Shown here: piece after piece, positions 50,101 through 54,921 of the stretch | How the letters are laid out: each line of letters begins with the position of its first letter | Numbering within the stretch: the stretch's first letter is position 1 | Source: Sympetrum striolatum | Lineage: Eukaryota; Arthropoda; Insecta; Odonata; Libellulidae | Direction of reading: 5' to 3' | Length of the DNA: 64,000 bases | Assembly (NCBI GenBank): GCA_947579665.1 | Contig: OX388343.1 | Location: forward strand, 93,910,254-93,974,253 | The notes under the pieces: generated by a model | Database searches by the model: none | What the model saw: the letters and a program-made list of their open reading frames with translations, nothing else | Told to the model about the DNA's origin: nothing | Program-made: the position numbers and the translations under genes

Positions 50101-50164
50101 CCGCGCATGAACTTGCCCCCAATATCAGGAGCAGAATCGATTTAATTACCTCAGCAGTTAACAT
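12105..50164 (-). CDS. sid-1: SID-1/SIDT family dsRNA transport protein, N-terminal 480 residues (10 exons, 3' part outside window)
   Basis: Join (minus strand): 50164-49947, 49775-49647, 46445-46272, 25512-25368, 22167-22084, 19722-19496, 13409-13345, 13249-13159, 13073-12956, 12293-12105. The exons total 1440 nt, or 480 codons, with all splice phases agreeing and no stop. SID-1/SIDT proteins are multipass membrane proteins of the plasma membrane or endolysosome linked to dsRNA and cholesterol uptake; SID-1 is needed for systemic RNAi in nematodes. What I see: a signal peptide (residues 1-20), an ectodomain with NPVLIVVRQKKDV, SRTICP and CPIYDL motifs diagnostic of the family, TM1 around residues 299-322, a polar cytoplasmic loop, TM2 around 395-414, a CYYNNHCAHP motif and TM3 around 452-471. 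Family members run to about 750-850 residues, so the remaining helices lie beyond position 1. The gene is repeat-loaded but the exons look intact. Dipterans lack this family. No alternative family fits. Confidence 0.93.
12956..13073 (-). CDS. sid-1: sid-1-like exon 9 (TM2)
   Basis: It encodes RKKSHLYLWITILAGVFFFV then PAVQRVFTYQL, very close to the SKSHLYLW-x-PVVQxVxTYQ second-helix block of SIDT proteins. Acceptor CCATAG and donor GTAAGT, ending in phase 0. Confidence 0.93.
13159..13249 (-). CDS. sid-1: sid-1-like exon 8 (cytoplasmic loop)
   Basis: A 91 nt exon with acceptor ATTTTATAG and donor GTACTA, encoding a Ser/Asn-rich segment (HQKPSTSNEYRGASENSNNG). It is supported by exact phase continuity with exons 7 and 9 and by its position within the TM1-TM2 loop. 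Confidence 0.75.
13345..13409 (-). CDS. sid-1: sid-1-like exon 7 (cytoplasmic loop)
   Basis: A 65 nt exon, phase 2 in and phase 1 out, acceptor TATTTACAG and donor GTGAAC. It encodes a polar stretch (IKCLPVQSNVNQNDSQEDLG) consistent with the poorly conserved loop between TM1 and TM2. It was chosen because it joins exons 6 and 8 in frame; sequence conservation alone would not identify it. Confidence 0.75.
13590..15930 (+). repeat. B-box monomer modules, interrupted by a hAT MITE
   Basis: Same family as 2099-4440. Module starts with TA-rich/GATA-like text near 13610 and 14785. GGTTCGAT-type motifs recur about every 165-180 bp (for example near 13787, 13962, 14134, 14634, 14953, 15226, 15390). 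One array loses monomers near 14860. The last monomer is split by the hAT MITE at 15427-15802 and resumes after it. Confidence 0.7.
15427..15802. mobile_element. 376 bp hAT-type MITE with 8 bp target duplication
   Basis: Flanked by perfect TAATACAT copies (15419-15426 and 15803-15810). The left end CAGTGATTCCCAAAGTGGGC and right end (reverse complement CATTGGTTCCCAAACT) share the CAxTGxTTCCCAAA start, and both lead into ACCGCCC. The 8 bp duplication and CA-type ends fit the hAT superfamily. Non-coding. Confidence 0.88.
16195..16797 (-). pseudogene. Tigger transposase C-terminal region
   Basis: A 200-codon ORF containing GIARAWDSVTAKTISNCWRS, the typical post-catalytic AWDSVxxxTIxNCF-AGF block of Tigger/jerky transposases, then a long acidic tail (NEDEEYEDEVNLDSSSTSYE) and a C-terminal helix. 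It is separated from the catalytic part by about 750 bp of non-coding sequence (16800-17550), which may be an intron or a later insertion. Confidence 0.75.
17554..18792 (-). pseudogene. Tigger transposase: DNA-binding and DDE catalytic regions, frameshifted
   Basis: The N-terminus (18690 downward) has a CENP-B/HTH type domain: KKRKSLCLVTKRSIIKEV, KSEIARKYGISLSTLAAIV. The second HTH (FKASNGWLDRFKKSYGI) follows. Catalytic segments are visible: YNLDETGLFF (first Asp), LLLVDNAPVHK (second Asp) and LQTLDMEIINSIK (third Asp region). At least two frame changes are present: one in a run of eight T on the minus strand near 18410, and one between about 18050 and 17995, where LKPVVIAK is followed by a stop. 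The reading frame is therefore dead as it stands, though all three acidic positions survive. Confidence 0.85.
19496..19722 (-). CDS. sid-1: sid-1-like exon 6 (end of ectodomain and TM1)
   Basis: It begins RYENQTGFFVVFDV, matching the GFYVVFVVK block of the family, continues with a Cys-containing loop (DDECTG), and then has a hydrophobic helix (YLLPILLPLFLCPLPFVLY) followed by KHR: the first transmembrane segment and its cytoplasmic stop. The donor is GTAAGA. The exon lies 60 bp from the end of a Tigger transposon in the next intron. Confidence 0.92.
19740..21270. other. sid-1 intron 5, unique part
   Basis: No exon, repeat boundary or inverted repeat recognised. A+T rich with no ORF of interest. 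Confidence 0.5.
21280..21882. mobile_element. Foldback element with minisatellite arms and 8 bp target duplication
   Basis: TATGAGAC flanks both sides (21272-21279, 21883-21890). The left arm is built of 15-17 bp words of the type GGGAATTCGTATGCG, about five copies, then GGGAATTGATCCCC, GCTGATGTTGTACTA, ATTCAGTC and ATAAATAAATGGAATGC. The right arm repeats all of these in inverted order with fewer minisatellite words. The centre holds AACCCAACC-type words (21594-21634). No coding sequence. A Tc1-type MITE sits in the left arm only. Confidence 0.8.
21423..21498. mobile_element. 76 bp Tc1/mariner-type MITE (copy 1)
   Basis: Ends CACTCCGGCCAAAATTAACGC and its near mirror GCGTTAATTTTGGCCAGGACTG, flanked by TA. 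It sits in the left arm of the foldback element; the equivalent point in the right arm (GTTGTACTACTG, about 21818-21829) is the empty site, which confirms both ends. Confidence 0.9.
22084..22167 (-). CDS. sid-1: sid-1-like exon 5
   Basis: A 28-codon phase 0-0 exon starting with CPIYDLEDTIKFEGQ and ending GGMAIK, equivalent to the CPVFDLxxxVxFEG block of SIDT proteins. Acceptor TCTTGTAG and donor GTAAGA. A minisatellite-armed foldback element lies about 200 bp beyond its donor. Confidence 0.9.
22625..22925. repeat. B-box monomer remnant next to RTE fragment
   Basis: Contains CATGGGTTCGAGACGTGG (22638-22655) and the monomer words ATATCGACTTGAAATTTT and TTTACTTGTATAT before the RTE tail. Confidence 0.45.
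22926..23410 (-). pseudogene. 3' fragment of the RTE retrotransposon (second copy)
   Basis: This matches 29110-29600 (the 3' end of the full RTE ORF) base for base over most of its length, including the last codons before the stop and a short GAT-repeat tail. Several frame changes make it non-coding. Homology fades after about 23405, so it is 5' truncated. Confidence 0.85.
23411..23700. other. G+C-richer block of unknown origin joined to RTE fragment
   Basis: It contains CTCCCTTGGAGGCTCAAGCCC and CCACGACAAGGTGGG, which look like structured, possibly retrotransposon leader sequence. I cannot assign it. Confidence 0.3.
23700..25200 (-). repeat. B-box monomer module, reverse orientation
   Basis: Reverse motifs (for example ACCGAACCAGG near 23821, CATCGAACCCAT near 23986, CATCGAACACGG near 24153, CATCGAGCCCAGG near 24321, TGGAACCCATGG near 24666, ATCGAACCCATT near 25032) recur at mostly 165-175 bp. 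The terminal GATA-like microsatellite (about 24790) and the TA-rich stretch are at the right side, as expected for the inverted orientation. Confidence 0.7.
25368..25512 (-). CDS. sid-1: sid-1-like exon 4
   Basis: It encodes NLSEEKNITVSPSEP and YLYPDD, then EDEVCTTISVQSID, matching the second jelly-roll-like repeat of the SIDT ectodomain. The acceptor is at TCTAAAG; the nearer CAG eight bases downstream is out of phase with exon 3, so the upstream site is preferred. The donor is GTAAGT in phase 0. The intron separating it from exon 3 is about 20.8 kb. Confidence 0.87.
26060..27110 (-). repeat. Older B-box monomers, reverse orientation
   Basis: Motifs GTGTCGAACCCAGAACC (about 26284), ATCGAAACAAGGATC (26454), GTCGAACTCACGC (26611), TGGAACCAAGGACC (26725) and GGTGAACCAAGGAT (26906) keep the 120-180 bp spacing but are more diverged than the other arrays. 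Confidence 0.5.
27460..28540. mobile_element. About 1.08 kb element with ~70 bp imperfect terminal inverted repeats
   Basis: The left block (27465-27535) contains AAAAGTGAAGCC and CTGGGTTGCACTTTTC; the right block (28450-28535) carries the same two words in inverted order with a similar spacer. The interior encodes nothing I recognise; the 132-codon ORF at 27946-28344 has no domain. Exact ends and target duplication are not resolved. Confidence 0.5.
28640..29095 (+). repeat. B-box monomers flanking the RTE 3' end
   Basis: TGTTCGACGCTAGG (28793) and TTGGTTCGATTCCAGAG (28961) lie about 168 bp apart, in the monomer context TTTTAAATGCATTGCGGCGATTTTTC. Confidence 0.55.
29096..31363 (-). mobile_element. 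RTE-clade non-LTR retrotransposon, 5' truncated
   Basis: Runs on the minus strand from a junction with HINE sequence at about 31363 to a GAT-repeat tail (29097-29117) that ends in a run of AT. The truncated 5' end, simple-repeat tail and single ORF fit target-primed reverse transcription. The stop codon (TGA) is itself the first unit of the tail, so there is essentially no 3' UTR. A second 3' fragment lies at 22926-23410. Confidence 0.92.
29116..31365 (-). CDS. RTE retrotransposon ORF: end of endonuclease plus reverse transcriptase
   Basis: About 749 codons without a stop. Residues 8-50 are the C-terminal end of an APE-type endonuclease (WTWRGPNGTKNEIEYIL, then GSDHRIV with the catalytic SDH). 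The reverse transcriptase spans about residues 230-560: LKNYRPISLLPVVYKTF, PREQAGFRKGFSTMDHI, LCFVDYEQAFDSVS (first catalytic Asp), KGVRQGDGLSPILF, and LRFADDIVLFA (FADD active site). A C-terminal region follows with WAGHIARR and a basic RPRRRPMDRW segment. There is no genuine ATG at the 5' end (the nominal first codon is TTG), because the element is truncated inside the endonuclease. The long open frame suggests recent insertion. Confidence 0.92.
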   Translation of the reverse strand: MKKNPTRKWTWRGPNGTKNEIEYILVNRLYTVTNCEVLNNFNTGSDHRIVRCKINIKPRMELKKLVSCKKEEINIGKLSDNEKQFQLELRNRFSALQEEELETKVMEVVKKATEELASMPRKPKDNKFSDRTRKMMKRRKELKNLNTPRDNIEYAVLCKAIRVAIKEDVRNFNEKIVQEAIENNKSIKRARRRLAIGKKQILALQKGDGTTTYNRPAILMIVAEYFGNLYKKIGNADEENQDESQSSQNLLSILPEEVMAAIKQMKNGKAGGADGVLAEYLKAGGTEIANVLAQLFSNCLKKGMIPKEWNHARIALLHKKGSKEDLKNYRPISLLPVVYKTFMRIIAERLKMTLSSAQPREQAGFRKGFSTMDHIHTLQEFINRTNEYEMPLVLCFVDYEQAFDSVSTSSTLKALKNQGIDSEYIRLLRSVYENATASVMLHEETDEFKIEKGVRQGDGLSPILFTTILEEVFKTLDWEEKGLRVNGEYISHLRFADDIVLFAANAEDLTSGLEELNTAGQMIGLRINLTKTKVMHNSFTVQEPVKLQGKPLDVCLEYIYLGQLVTTGEKNRINEVNRRMKLGWSAFGRNSHILKSRMPMVLKRKIFNQCILPVLTYRSETWVLNAAITQRLQTTQRSMERCMLGITRTDRKRNTWVRMMTGVTDIIDKVRSLKWRWAGHIARRNDNRWTSAVLNWIPRDVKRPRRRPMDRWNRDIIKYLGVTWQREAQDRENWKVPGEAYIRRRIENG
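31364..32098 (+). mobile_element. HINE-like copy, 5' truncated by the RTE insertion
   Basis: It starts within the internal unit (CGGTTAACCGGAAGTCGAGC) and has unit boundaries GGGCGCTCT near 31588 and 31908 (about 320 bp). It ends in the family 3' text TAAATATTTACATCTTATA, immediately joined to TTTTACTCG-type B-box module end sequence. Confidence 0.7.
32099..34200 (-). repeat. B-box monomer arrays, reverse orientation (two modules)
   Basis: It starts with the module-end hairpin CTTGCATACTGCAAG (32113-32127; again near 33220). Reverse motifs lie near 32385, 32548, 32708, 32880, 33055, 33343, 33487, 33647, 33812, 33980 and 34156. Most steps are 145-175 bp, with one larger step of about 290 bp at the module junction. 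Confidence 0.75.
34201..36217 (+). repeat. B-box monomer arrays, forward orientation (inverted partner of 32.1-34.2 kb)
   Basis: Forward motifs lie near 34352, 34523, 34690, 34845, 34991 (first module, ended by the hairpin near 35112) and 35349, 35524, 35695, 35859, 36018, 36166 (second module, led by a TAGATAGG/GATA-type microsatellite at 35195-35240). The sequence around 34200 is the turning point between reverse and forward monomers, giving a very large inverted repeat with the left arm. Confidence 0.75.
36218..39002 (+). mobile_element. Head-to-tail array of three Helentron-like (HINE) units
   Basis: Unit junctions fall in T runs at about 37258-37263 and 37975-37979. Each unit starts TTTTACTTTCTCCATATA, carries a hairpin-forming ACTTTCTC/GAGAAAGT pair, a TG microsatellite (36348-36400, 37388-37434, 38103-38140) and one or two ~317 bp internal repeats. 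GGGCGCTCT-type boundaries are 36407/36724/37041, 37439/37756 and 38145/38462/38778. Each ends with TATATGGAGAAAGT about 25 bp before CAGATTTT. The inverted ACTTTCTCCATATA/TATATGGAGAAAGT pair is terminal at the left but internal at the right, the asymmetric layout of Helentron-derived elements. Non-coding; the conserved short ORF over the first 120 bp is shared only because the copies are young. Confidence 0.75.
39003..39800 (-). repeat. B-box monomers, reverse orientation, right of the HINE array
   Basis: Reverse motifs GGTATCGAACCCAGG (39201), GGGATCGAACCAAGG (39367), GCATTGAACCAAGG (39533) and GGAATCGAACCCATG (39709) are spaced 166-176 bp. Confidence 0.7.
39800..40975 (+). repeat. B-box monomer module, forward orientation
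   Basis: Motifs lie near 39946, 40277, 40452, 40619 and 40789. The module-end hairpin CTTGCAGTATGCAAG is near 40059 and a degenerate one (CAGTATGCCAGCAAG) near 40941, each followed by TTTACTCGTATAT. Confidence 0.7.
41643..41719. mobile_element. 77 bp Tc1/mariner-type MITE (copy 2)
   Basis: Same element as 21423-21498 in the opposite orientation: CACTTCTGACCAAAATTAACG at one end, GTTAATTTTGGCCAGGAGTG at the other, with TA on both sides (41641-41642, 41720-41721). Confidence 0.9.
41816..42169 (+). pseudogene. hAT-type transposase N-terminal TTF zinc-finger fragment
   Basis: The 118-codon frame starting MNSVQFLKGINFSSL contains EVGRPIPLLNLSLCQSSRG, then GNSWICGCD, LYCFPCLLS and VFDLGHLSQK. This is the order of blocks in the TTF-type zinc finger that begins many ZMYM/hAT-like transposases (usual form: GRP-P-L-SRGK-Y-R-F, W-CGC--CFPCLLF, G--DLGHL). 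The frame ends right after the domain; no DDE or dimerisation region follows before 42900. It is a fragment, or possibly a first exon. A Tc1-type MITE lies just upstream. Confidence 0.75.
42986..43354. mobile_element. Foldback element with GGTAAAAATGCCAC minisatellite arms
   Basis: The left arm (42988-43060) has five copies of a 14-17 bp word (GGTAAAAATGCCACC type). The right arm (43270-43350) has the same words inverted (GTGGCATTTTTACC type), and the outermost 40 bp of the arms match almost exactly. The centre holds a ~60 bp direct duplication (CAACCCATCSGCTTTTAGCC at 43069 and 43162). Non-coding. Confidence 0.75.
43600..44275 (-). mobile_element. ACAGGGTGTCCCAAAA-ended repeat (uninterrupted copy)
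   Basis: The reverse complement matches 5321-6345 apart from the HINE insertion there: GATAATCGGAAGAACGGGGA near the end, the CTGACTGAATAGAAGCAGCTG block, and the TTGAGTTACAATGAGGTG block. It has no ORF, and the left end is uncertain. Confidence 0.65.
46272..46445 (-). CDS. sid-1: sid-1-like exon 3
   Basis: Acceptor CTTTCCAG and donor GTAAGT. It encodes AEYQNVSRTICPL, matching the conserved SRTLCP block of the family, then an acidic linker (GKDEDEEE) and the end of a beta-rich domain (VKDFYL). The phase agrees on both sides. A Helentron-like repeat ends only about 210 bp beyond the donor. Confidence 0.88.
46780..46900 (-). repeat. Possible tRNA-derived SINE remnant
   Basis: The minus strand carries GGTCCCGGGTTCGATTCTCGG, a good B box in a T-arm context, about 15 bp before the terminus. 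No convincing A box or cloverleaf. It abuts the 2 kb element on its right. Confidence 0.35.
46902..48924. mobile_element. 2.0 kb element with 25 bp perfect terminal inverted repeats
   Basis: TAGGGGAGACCGGGGCTGG at 46902 continues to GTTGGCC, and the exact reverse complement ends at 48924 (GGTCTCCCCTA). The outer TA may be the target duplication. Sub-terminal GGGGCTGGTTGGCC-like words recur inside (about 47090-47130 and 48490-48555). The interior holds a CR1-like reverse transcriptase fragment, so the element has been invaded. No transposase was recognised. Confidence 0.75.
47210..48322 (+). pseudogene. CR1/Jockey-like reverse transcriptase fragment with internal deletion
   Basis: Pieces in order: FNDYFTNVIEKLIEGSN (47380-), LAPVTEKEIFNIIASLKTSN (about 47500), GMNPKLLKGIAHAIAYPLTK, LKITKVIPIHKKGEKNDPSS with YMPISIIPVFSKIIEK (47670-47790), QISPTQFGFLKGRGTIECF (47826-). 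These are reverse transcriptase blocks up to QFGFxKGxST; the catalytic YADD part is missing. Frame changes occur near 47450 and 47810. The 3' tail ATGTCTTTAGATAAATAAATATTATTATT (about 48280-48320) is the usual end of such elements, so the deletion is internal. Confidence 0.8.
49647..49775 (-). CDS. sid-1: sid-1-like exon 2
   Basis: This exon carries the stretch NPVLIVVRQKKDVMAWQ, the most recognisable ectodomain signature of SIDT proteins. The donor is GTGAGC. The acceptor chosen (AACAG/A) restores the phase left by exon 1 and gives VTKVR-TARIVVE. If exon 1 used its alternative donor, the exon could start a few bases further upstream. Confidence 0.85.
49947..50164 (-). CDS. sid-1: sid-1-like exon 1 (start codon, signal peptide)
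   Basis: The ATG is at 50164-50162. Residues 3-20 are hydrophobic (IKSILLLILGASSCA), a typical signal peptide with a likely cleavage just after. The remainder is the start of the ectodomain, with two N-glycosylation sequons (NIT, NVT). The exon ends at a strong GTAAGT donor (49946-49941), leaving phase 2. An alternative donor four bases into the previous codon (AAG/GTACGG) is possible but weaker. Confidence 0.85.
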
Positions 50165-50300
50165 AACCGGTGCTGCTTCGCGCGATACCTTGCAGTGACT
50201 GTCGCAGTGGAAGACGGAGACGCTGTGCTCCGCAATGAAGTGCTGATACCAAATTTGCTATCAGCCTTTCTATGAATGGATGTATGTGTATGTGCTCGTC
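50165..50300 (-). promoter_or_regulatory. Presumed 5' UTR/promoter-proximal region of the sid-1-like gene
   Basis: The roughly 130 bp upstream of the start codon is clearly more G+C/CpG rich than the flanking sequence (several CGCG and GCGG words), as is common around arthropod transcription starts. I see no convincing TATA box and cannot place the transcription start. Confidence 0.35.
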
Positions 50301-52890
50301 ACAGACACTACTGTGTTGTCCCTGTGACGGTTATTACGGCATAGAAGTTTTATGAAAAGGCGTTCATTTTCATCTTTTCGAGTCGAAATTACGAGAGCAA
50401 TGGAAAATGAACGAACATTTTATGAAATTTCTTTATAGTAAACAAACAGTATCCCTCGCGACCAAGGCGATTGTACGTAGCTATGTTTCTCATTAGAATA
50501 CACGGGGATTTACCTCAATACCTGAAAAACGGTAGGGGATTATATCAGAATTTAAGAAAAGGGGGCCATTTACATAGATGTCAACATATGCAGACAATGA
50601 TACTTAAGGAGCAAGGACAATATTACAACCATTATACGATATACATAGTTCTTTCGAAAAGGTTTTTTAAGGAATTCTCGATAGGATAAAGAATTCAAAG
50701 TTACGAAGGGAAGATGTACTCTTCTATATTTTCAATCATAGAAATTTGACTAAATGTGCGCCAATTCGATGCTAGTTGAGTGCAAAACTCCCATTTTAAA
50801 TACATTGCAGTGTTCTTTACGAATTTTTCTCTAAAGACAAAATAATATATAAAAAATCAAAATAATATGACTATTTTCTGTATTTTGATAATCCAAATAT
50901 TTTTTGGTGAAGTTTGAAGTAAACGGCTTTCTTGAGAATGGTGAAGGAACGAATTCTTCATTTAGAATCATTTAATTGCATTTTCGCACGGTCGGACTGT
51001 ATTAATCGTCCTTTAACAAAAGCTATGGGGAAAATGGATTGTGGCCCAAAAATTTGTATCCTTTGATGATGAAATGTTTTTATTACAACTTTTCGATAAA
51101 TGAAAACAATTTATCTTGGTAAAATAAAGAAAAACATATTTTTTCATCTAAATCCGTCACAATGATGTCCATCTAAGAAAATGTAAGCCGTTGAGCTATG
51201 AGCGATGCACGTAGAAGCAATACAAGCAATTGTGTTATGAGTAAGTGTGTGTGTAGGAGTGTTTTAAAGTTACTTGTGTTGTTTGTACAACCTTTGTTTT
51301 ATTTTTCAATGATTAGTTATTCTTATTGACAAGTGCTTATCAATTACTGTGGAATGTATTATTGATTAGGCCATCTTGCAACACTTGAGTAGTATTGATG
51401 AGTAAAGCATTCGAGGGAAAACTTCCTCACTCCTCATCCTGCCGAATAGCTTTCATTCCCTACTCATGAGCTTCTAAGGTTGGGTGATAGTATGGATGGG
51501 CATGAAGGTCCAATCATCCTTAGGGAGTAGGAATTCACATCCTGAGACCATAATAGCCCTATTGTTAAATATATTGCTATTCCTCCTCAATTTGCACGAC
51601 GGGCAATAAATTAATCCTGAAGAGCACAAGCATGAGCATTACTTTTGCAAAGTTTCGGATTTAGACGATAAGTAAGTGAGGCAATCGACTCAAGTCCGCG
51701 ATATCTCTATCTTATCTTCAGATTTGGCAAGTTAAGCAGATTGCCAAAAAATCTTTTTATCGCGAGTTCTCGTACACCCTACTGTCGAATATAGAGATGA
51801 CAAAATTGCCATTTTCGAAGGAGGTCGAGATAATGGAAACAAGCACCAAAAAGACAATTTTATAATTGAAGAATACAAGGTTCTCAGCTATACGTTTATA
51901 TATACAGTTCAATCCTGTGCAAGAAACGATTGACCGATGTATGAATAAACAGTCAAGACTCTTCTTAAACAGCAAATATGAGCAGCGTTTACAGCTAATT
52001 CAGTCCTTGGATGATCACAGGTAAACATCAGAAACACGGTATAAAGCAGAAAATAAAGTAACAAGGTAGCGCAAGGATCATGTCGACTACAAACAAAGCC
52101 CACAGCGGATGATACATAATGTGGTGAAACTCAATACATGTATTTAGCAACACACAAAGAAAAAAAAACATCTTCGATGAATAAGATTAAGTAAAGGTTA
52201 AAGAATAAATTAAACCAAAATTCATGGTTCAAAGCCGAAACAAAGGTATAATATTCCTAGCTGAAATTACAAAGAATCGCAATTATATTTTTACAAGTAT
52301 TCTTCTTTTGACACATTGATTTACCAAGAACAATTTTGTGTTTAACGTCAAAACCTCGAGTGCAATATTCTATAAAAAGCAAACTGTGTTTCCTCCTAGA
52401 ACGATAGTAAAAAGAGGAATAAAGGTATGGAGGAAATAAAACAAATATGAAGCCAAAATGAGGAATATAACATTTACACTCGAAAATAACACCTATGATT
52501 GTGCAACCAGCTCAAAAATCACCTTAACATCAACACCACACTAGTTTTAAGCCCAATCCTACACATGTATTTTAAACAAAAGGTAATTGAGCTAGCCCAT
52601 CAAACTCATTAATGGGCGTATTTTAAATTGATTAATGTGCGCACTTAGGTCAGACCTTCTACATGTATGACTAATAGAATTTCATACGTATGGACATGAG
52701 GTGAGCATTAAATTTAACGGGGTGTTATGTTTGCGTAAATAGGGTGATAAAATTATGGGCACGGATAATTGATTTTGTACAAGACTTCGCGCAAATATTT
52801 CCTTCTTCGATACTTCTCATCTCATAAATCTAATCTCATTGCATCCAGCTTCAAATCCTTAAGGAAAATAATCTCAATTAAAGAAAGGGT
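50300..52890. other. Region upstream of the sid-1-like gene, no gene seen
   Basis: A+T-rich unique sequence. No ORF above about 75 codons and no repeat family shared with the rest of the window; a minor GTGTGTGTAGG tract lies at 51247. Distal regulatory sequence is possible but not visible. Confidence 0.45.
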
Positions 52891-52893
52891 GAT

Positions 52894-53207
52894 TGTTACG
52901 TAATTATATTAATTTGAAGGACCGCCTCTAGAGGGCAGGCTGTGGGGACTCGGCGGCATGTGGCTTTCTTTTTTTTCTCTCCGCGGAGTCGCGGGTCAGC
53001 GAGTCGCGGGTCAGTTGGCCTTTGGTATGCCATCATCTACCATTATCTAGGGGATCCCCAACGACGATTATACAAAAGAGTGTCTCCAGGAAGAGAAGCG
53101 ATCACGTTGCAGCGGAAATCAGTTGAGTGCCCTCAGTCTGCCTCCACAACCCTACGCTACTTTATTTAATTTTCTTATTTTAAATTCATACAGTCCATTA
53201 GCGTTAC
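52894..53207 (+). repeat. Putative 5' LTR of the Bel-Pao element
   Basis: It begins TGTTACGTAATTATATT and ends near TACCA, just before TATGGTCCTTCGGGCCGGAT, a stretch typical of the leader of insect Pao elements. G+C-rich blocks (CGCGGAGTCGCGGGTCAGCG) lie inside. No 3' LTR copy was found in the window, so the boundaries rest on motifs only. Confidence 0.4.
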
Positions 53208-53280
53208 CATTTTTATGGTCCTTCGGGCCGGATTAAGGCCAGTGTCTTTACCTGTATTAAGTTTGTTTGGAAGCAGTTGA

Positions 53281-53891
53281 ATGCACTCTATATATCTTTG
53301 GAGGATAGAGCGAATTTTCATTCTTGCTAGCGCTTTTCAAGTGAAAACCAACGCGGATCAATTAGCAGAATTTTCTAGTCGAATTTCATCACTCGATGAC
53401 GATTATAAAATTCAGTTAACAGATGAAATCCGGGTGTTGATGATTGATGCTGATTTCGAAATCGATGATGCCGAATTATCTGTTGAGGAGGAAGTGGAAT
53501 CTAGATACCATTTAACTGTGTCGGTTGCGAGTCGAGTCTTATCTAAATCACCTTCTCCCCAATCTAATGAGCATCCCACCACCGCTCAATCGTTGCGTTT
53601 ACGTAATATTAATATTCCTGTGTTCGACGGCCGGTTGGAATCTTTCAAGTAAATCTATGACATTTATCATAGTCTGGTGCATACTAACCCGCGATTTACT
53701 GATATTGAAAAATATCATTATTACGAGCGTAAAAGAACAGGCCTTATCTGTGGTTTCCAGTATCCCCTTAATTTCTTATAACTATGTAATTGCCTGGGAA
53801 ATCTTAGTGAAAGAATATGATAATCCGCGTTTGCTGGCATTTAATTATCTAAATAAACTATATAACTATCCTCAAATGCAGAGGAAGTCGG
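53281..53891 (+). pseudogene. Bel-Pao gag, N-terminal part
   Basis: The frame at 53281-53652 reads AEFSSRISSLDDDYKIQL then NINIPVFDGRLESFK, the NIxLPxFxGxxxxW-type motif of Pao/DUF1759 gag. It continues in another frame with IYDIYHSLVHTNPRFTDIEK, then KEQALSVVSSIPLISYNYVI and AWEILVKEYDNPRLLAFNYL, the AxxxIxxLPLTxxNYxxAWxxLxxRYxN block. Two frame changes and a stop break it. Confidence 0.85.
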
Positions 53892-54921
53892 TTTTTACTT
53901 TCTCCATATACGAAGTATAGAGAAAGTATTGTTTTCATGAAAAAAATCGACTTCGAGATTTCAACGGAAATACATGTTTTGGGGTTCCTAGAACACGTTT
54001 TGACCATTTTCGAAATGATGTCTGTGTGTGTGTGTGTGTGTATGTGTGTGTGTGATAATGGGCGCTCTATCATGAAAACTATTTGTTGGATCAACACCAA
54101 ATGTCATATATAGTACTGACGTGTGTGCTGTCAGAGTTGATTAGTTTTTGGAGTAAATCGGTCAACCAGGAGTTAAGCTTTATTCATCAAAGCTCATTTC
54201 CGGTTTTCAAAATATCTCTATAGATATGATATATACGTATATTAATTTACTTGTAAAAGTTTTAGAAAATGTAATTTACTATAACTTTTGAATTTAACAT
54301 ATTTTTGTATCTCCGGTTGATTAGGAGTTATTCGTGAAATACTGATAAACCGGAAGTAGCTGATTATGTACTTTGTGGGCGCTCTATCATGAAAACTATT
54401 TGTTGGATCAACACCAAATGGCATATATAGTATTTTGGTTGATGTCGTTAGAGTTGATTAGTTTTTGGAGTAAATCGGTTTACCGGAAGTCGAGCTTCAG
54501 TCTTCAATGCTCATTTCCGGTATTCAAAATATCTCCATAAATATCATATTTAGGTATATACTATCATTTATAAAAGGTTTTAGAAAATGTAATTTACTAT
54601 AACGTTTGTACGAAACATATTTTTGTATCACTGATTGTGTAGGAGTTATTTGTGAAATACTGATAACCCGGAAGTTGCTGATTATGTACGTTGTGGGCGC
54701 TCTGGGCGCTCGGGCGAAAGGCCAATTTCATCGTTTTTTATCGAACATGTCCCAAAAAACATTATTCATAATGTTTGTGACGTCAAAGATAATATGAAAG
54801 AAATTAATCACTTATATTCCAAGTTTAGAGTGAATATAGAGTACGAAAATACTGTTGTAGATAAATATTTACATCTTATATATATGGAGAAAGTCATGTT
54901 CTGGCCATATCAGATTTTTTT
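53892..54921 (+). mobile_element. HINE-like unit inserted in Bel-Pao gag, no target duplication
   Basis: The gag frame resumes exactly across the insertion (SerAla...LeuGlnLysPhe: GTCGG before, CATTGC after), so the ends are set by coding continuity: TTTTTACTTTCTCC at the left, CAGATTTTTTT at the right. It contains a TG tract (54020-54052), two ~317 bp units (boundaries 54060, 54377, 54695) and the internal TATATGGAGAAAGT near the 3' end. Confidence 0.85.
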
